Assembly (NCBI RefSeq): GCF_030812775.1
Contig: NZ_JAUSTI010000003.1
Coordinates: 186,001-250,000, forward strand
Source: Paenibacillus tundrae
GTDB lineage: Bacteria; Bacillota; Bacilli; Paenibacillales; Paenibacillaceae
DNA: 64,000 bases
Direction of reading: 5' to 3'
The notes under the pieces were generated by a model. It saw nothing but the letters and a program-made list of their open reading frames with translations. It searched no databases and was not told the DNA's origin. The translations under genes and the position numbers were made by a program. Shown here piece by piece: positions 62,011-64,000 of this stretch; the first letter of the stretch is position 1; every line of letters begins with the position of its first letter.

Positions 62011-63420
62011 TTGACACAGCGAATTGCTTTGGAACAATGCTTGAGCATTATTTTATCGGAAGATAAAAGCACGGCCTACCTTGAAGTTTCCAAATTGGAA
62101 GAGGGCTTTACCTTCACTTTAGATGAACTCGAGCAATATATTGATAGTAAAGGGATCAAGTATGGTATTTTACGAGAGGCATTGCTTTCATTCGCAAGTC
62201 ATCCGGAAACCTATCTCAATGATCAGTGTAAAATTGCCGAGGGCATTGCTGCTGTAGCGGGCGAAGATGGATACATCAAGGTACTCGTAGGCATGGACGA
62301 TTCCAATGAGCGTCGACCACAGGAATCGGAAGATGGTACGGTGGATTACAAAGAAGTGACACGCCTTAATAATGTTCGAGCAGGTCAGATTATTGCAGAA
62401 CGAATTCCTCCTATGGATGGCATAGTAGGTAGGGCAGTAACGGATGTTGAAATCCCTTTTCGTCCTGGTAAAGAAGCACGTTTTAAAGTTGGAAAAAATG
62501 TAGTTGTTAACCCAGATGGAACCGCAATGTATGCTGCACTGGATGGGTTGGTTACCAAAACAGAAGGCAATAAACTAAATGTATTCCCCGTATATGAAAT
62601 CAATGGTGATGTGGACTATAACATCGGAAATATTGATTTTGTCGGTACAGTGGTTATACGCGGGAATGTTCTAACTGGCTTTAAGGTGAAAGCTGCTGGT
62701 GATATCCGAGTTGTTGGTGGTGTCGAAGGCGCCGAGTTAGAAGCAGGTGGCTCGGTCGAAATCACGGGTGGGATAATCGGATATAACAAAGGCCTTGTAC
62801 ATGCTGGGCATAATGTTAAATGTAGCTTTATTCAAGAAGGCAATGTGGATGCCGGTGAAGACGTCCTCGTTTCACAAAGTATTATGCATTCTAATATTCG
62901 TGCAGGCAGAGAAGTAATCTGTGCTGGGACAAAAGGGCTTATTGTTGGTGGCTCTATTCAAGCTGGTGAAAAAGTATCAGCACGTATTGTGGGTAATAGC
63001 ATGTCTACCGTTACTTCCATTGAAGTTGGTGTTCTGCCTAGACTACGTAATGAATTGAACGATCTCCGCAAAGTCATACGAGAACAGATGGATTCATTGG
63101 ATAAAACCAAGAAAGCTCTGACTCTTTTAGACCAACTGGCAGCAGCAGGACAATTAAGTCCTGATAAAATGTCCATGCGAATTAAATTGACAGCCACACA
63201 GAAATCATCCATGCGTCTTAATGAAGAAACAAAGACTCGAATATTTGAAATCGAAAAGGCACTTGAGGATACGAGTAGGGCTCGTGTAGACATTCTCAAG
63301 ATGATTTATGGTGGCTCTAAAATAGTTATCGGCAGATACACCAAATTTATTAAAGATCCAGTGAGTAGAATTTCATTTTATTATCATGATGGTGATATTT
63401 CGATGGTTCCTTACGTGTAA
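62011..63420 (+). CDS. FapA-like (DUF342) protein
   Basis: A 469-residue member of the FapA/DUF342 family. The N-terminal third precedes a central beta-helix (about 190-330) with repeated Gly-Asn-Val and Ala-Gly motifs (IRGNVLTGFKVKAAGDIRVVGGVEGAELEAGGSVEITGG pattern). A coiled-coil helix follows and then a beta-rich end. The role in this context is unknown; DUF342 genes often sit near motility or polysaccharide genes. TTG 62011 is ten bases after AAAAGGGGG; GTG 61981 would add ten residues and has a weaker site (ATAGGGA is two bases from it). Confidence 0.85.
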   Translation: MTQRIALEQCLSIILSEDKSTAYLEVSKLEEGFTFTLDELEQYIDSKGIKYGILREALLSFASHPETYLNDQCKIAEGIAAVAGEDGYIKVLVGMDDSNERRPQESEDGTVDYKEVTRLNNVRAGQIIAERIPPMDGIVGRAVTDVEIPFRPGKEARFKVGKNVVVNPDGTAMYAALDGLVTKTEGNKLNVFPVYEINGDVDYNIGNIDFVGTVVIRGNVLTGFKVKAAGDIRVVGGVEGAELEAGGSVEITGGIIGYNKGLVHAGHNVKCSFIQEGNVDAGEDVLVSQSIMHSNIRAGREVICAGTKGLIVGGSIQAGEKVSARIVGNSMSTVTSIEVGVLPRLRNELNDLRKVIREQMDSLDKTKKALTLLDQLAAAGQLSPDKMSMRIKLTATQKSSMRLNEETKTRIFEIEKALEDTSRARVDILKMIYGGSKIVIGRYTKFIKDPVSRISFYYHDGDISMVPYV

Positions 63421-63471
63421 GTACAGCATTCAAGCAGATCAAGAATCCATTCGAAACCGTGAGGTGAGCGT

Positions 63472-63786
63472 ATGAGTTTCAAAGCGGTTGAGTTGCAGAT
63501 TGCCGTACCAAGGACGAGTGAGGCCGGTCGTTATCAAAATGAATTTCAACAGCGGCCGGTCATCGACCAGAGTTTGCTCGCAGAGCAAACAGCCAAGGAA
63601 GCTGAGGCGGCCAGGCATCGAAGTGAAGCGATGGACGAAACATCTAACGCTGCATTGCGTGATAATCATAGTCATGATTCAGAGCAGAAAAATGGTTCGC
63701 AGGCACCAGAATCTTCTGAGAATCAAGAGAATATTAAACCGGCTGAACACCCGTACAAAGGAAAACATATTGATTTTTCCTTATAA
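63472..63786 (+). CDS. Small hydrophilic protein after the fla/che operon (unknown function)
   Basis: A 104-residue, soluble, highly charged protein. The N-terminal part (MSFKAVELQIAVPRTSEAG) looks conserved, the middle is Ala/Glu-rich and probably helical, and the C-terminus is low complexity, ending HPYKGKHIDFSL. GTGAGGTGAG at the right distance supports the ATG. I do not recognise the family. It lies where a small hypothetical gene is expected between sigD and rpsB. Confidence 0.75.
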   Translation: MSFKAVELQIAVPRTSEAGRYQNEFQQRPVIDQSLLAEQTAKEAEAARHRSEAMDETSNAALRDNHSHDSEQKNGSQAPESSENQENIKPAEHPYKGKHIDFSL

Positions 63787-63911
63787 CGTAACTTAGTAGA
63801 GAAGCACCCCATAGTTTTGCCTTTTGACAAACGAAGTAGAACATGAATGGAAACTTGCATAGAGAAGAAGTCTTGCGCATCGACTGCTGCATCAAAAGGA
63901 GAGAACCGAAT

Positions 63912-64000
63912 TTGTCACCATGGATTATTATTGTCATATTAGGTGCCTGTGCAATTGCATACGCCTTGATTATGCCTAAGAAAGACAAGTCACAGGAGCA
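63912..64000 (+). CDS. Start of a membrane-anchored protein (truncated by window edge; SwrB/DUF6115-like position)
   Basis: AAAGGAG (63896-63902) is followed nine bases later by TTG 63912. The 29 visible codons encode MSPWIIIVILGACAIAYAL, a single membrane segment, then basic residues (PKKDKSQE). The position after sigD matches ylxL (swrB) in B. subtilis, whose product also has one N-terminal span. The remainder is outside the window. Confidence 0.6.
   Translation, partial: MSPWIIIVILGACAIAYALIMPKKDKSQE

Overview
The window is a bacterial chromosome segment that follows the Bacillus subtilis gene order smc-ftsY-ylxM-ffh-rpsP-khpA-rimM-trmD-rplS-rbgA-rnhB-ylqG-ylqH-sucC-sucD-dprA-topA-trmFO-hslV-hslU, then the whole fla/che operon from flgB to sigD. 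Family content (FliY, CheC/CheD, FlbD/SwrD, YlxM, KhpA, SigD), strong GGAGG ribosome binding sites and many TTG/GTG starts point to Bacillales. The inserted genes and the lack of xerC and codY at their usual places suggest Paenibacillus or a close relative. That genus call is inference, because no 16S gene is present.

Region 1 (1-16800) holds chromosome, secretion and translation genes: the 3' part of smc, ftsY, a hemolysin III membrane protein, ylxM-ffh, rpsP-khpA, rimM-trmD, a convergent secreted polysaccharide deacetylase, rplS, lepB, rbgA and rnhB. It closes with a FliK-like protein that has a GC-rich Ala/Gly/Pro linker, a stand-alone FlhB C-domain protein and yraN. Region 2 (16800-23000) is accessory. 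It has a palindrome-controlled promoter, a 53-codon ORF whose product resembles a RiPP leader peptide, a secreted carboxypeptidase-regulatory-domain protein, a nitroreductase, comM, and the divergent ohr/ohrR peroxide pair. Region 3 (23000-32300) carries sucCD, dprA, topA, trmFO and hslVU. A 1 kb gap without a convincing gene follows, with several hairpins and a terminator where B. subtilis has codY.

Region 4 (33285 to the right edge) is a compact flagellar and chemotaxis operon: rod (flgB, flgC, fliE), MS ring and switch (fliF, fliG, fliM, fliY), export ATPase (fliH, fliI, fliJ), a MotE-like protein, hook assembly (fliK, flgD, flgG), export gate (fliO, P, Q, R, flhB, flhA), placement GTPases (flhF, flhG), chemotaxis (cheY, B, A, W, C, D) and sigD. 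These genes build the motor, steer it and encode the sigma factor for late flagellar genes. After sigD come a FapA-like protein, a small hydrophilic protein and the first codons of a membrane-anchored protein.

The most unusual items are the orphan RiPP-like peptide with its operator, a 126-bp MITE-like element, structured intergenic regions that may be RNAs or repeats (khpA-rimM and hslU-flgB), a terminator-like hairpin over the comM ribosome binding site, and the FliK-like/FlhB-C-like pair far from the flagellar operon. I saw no rRNA, tRNA, CRISPR array, insertion sequence or prophage.
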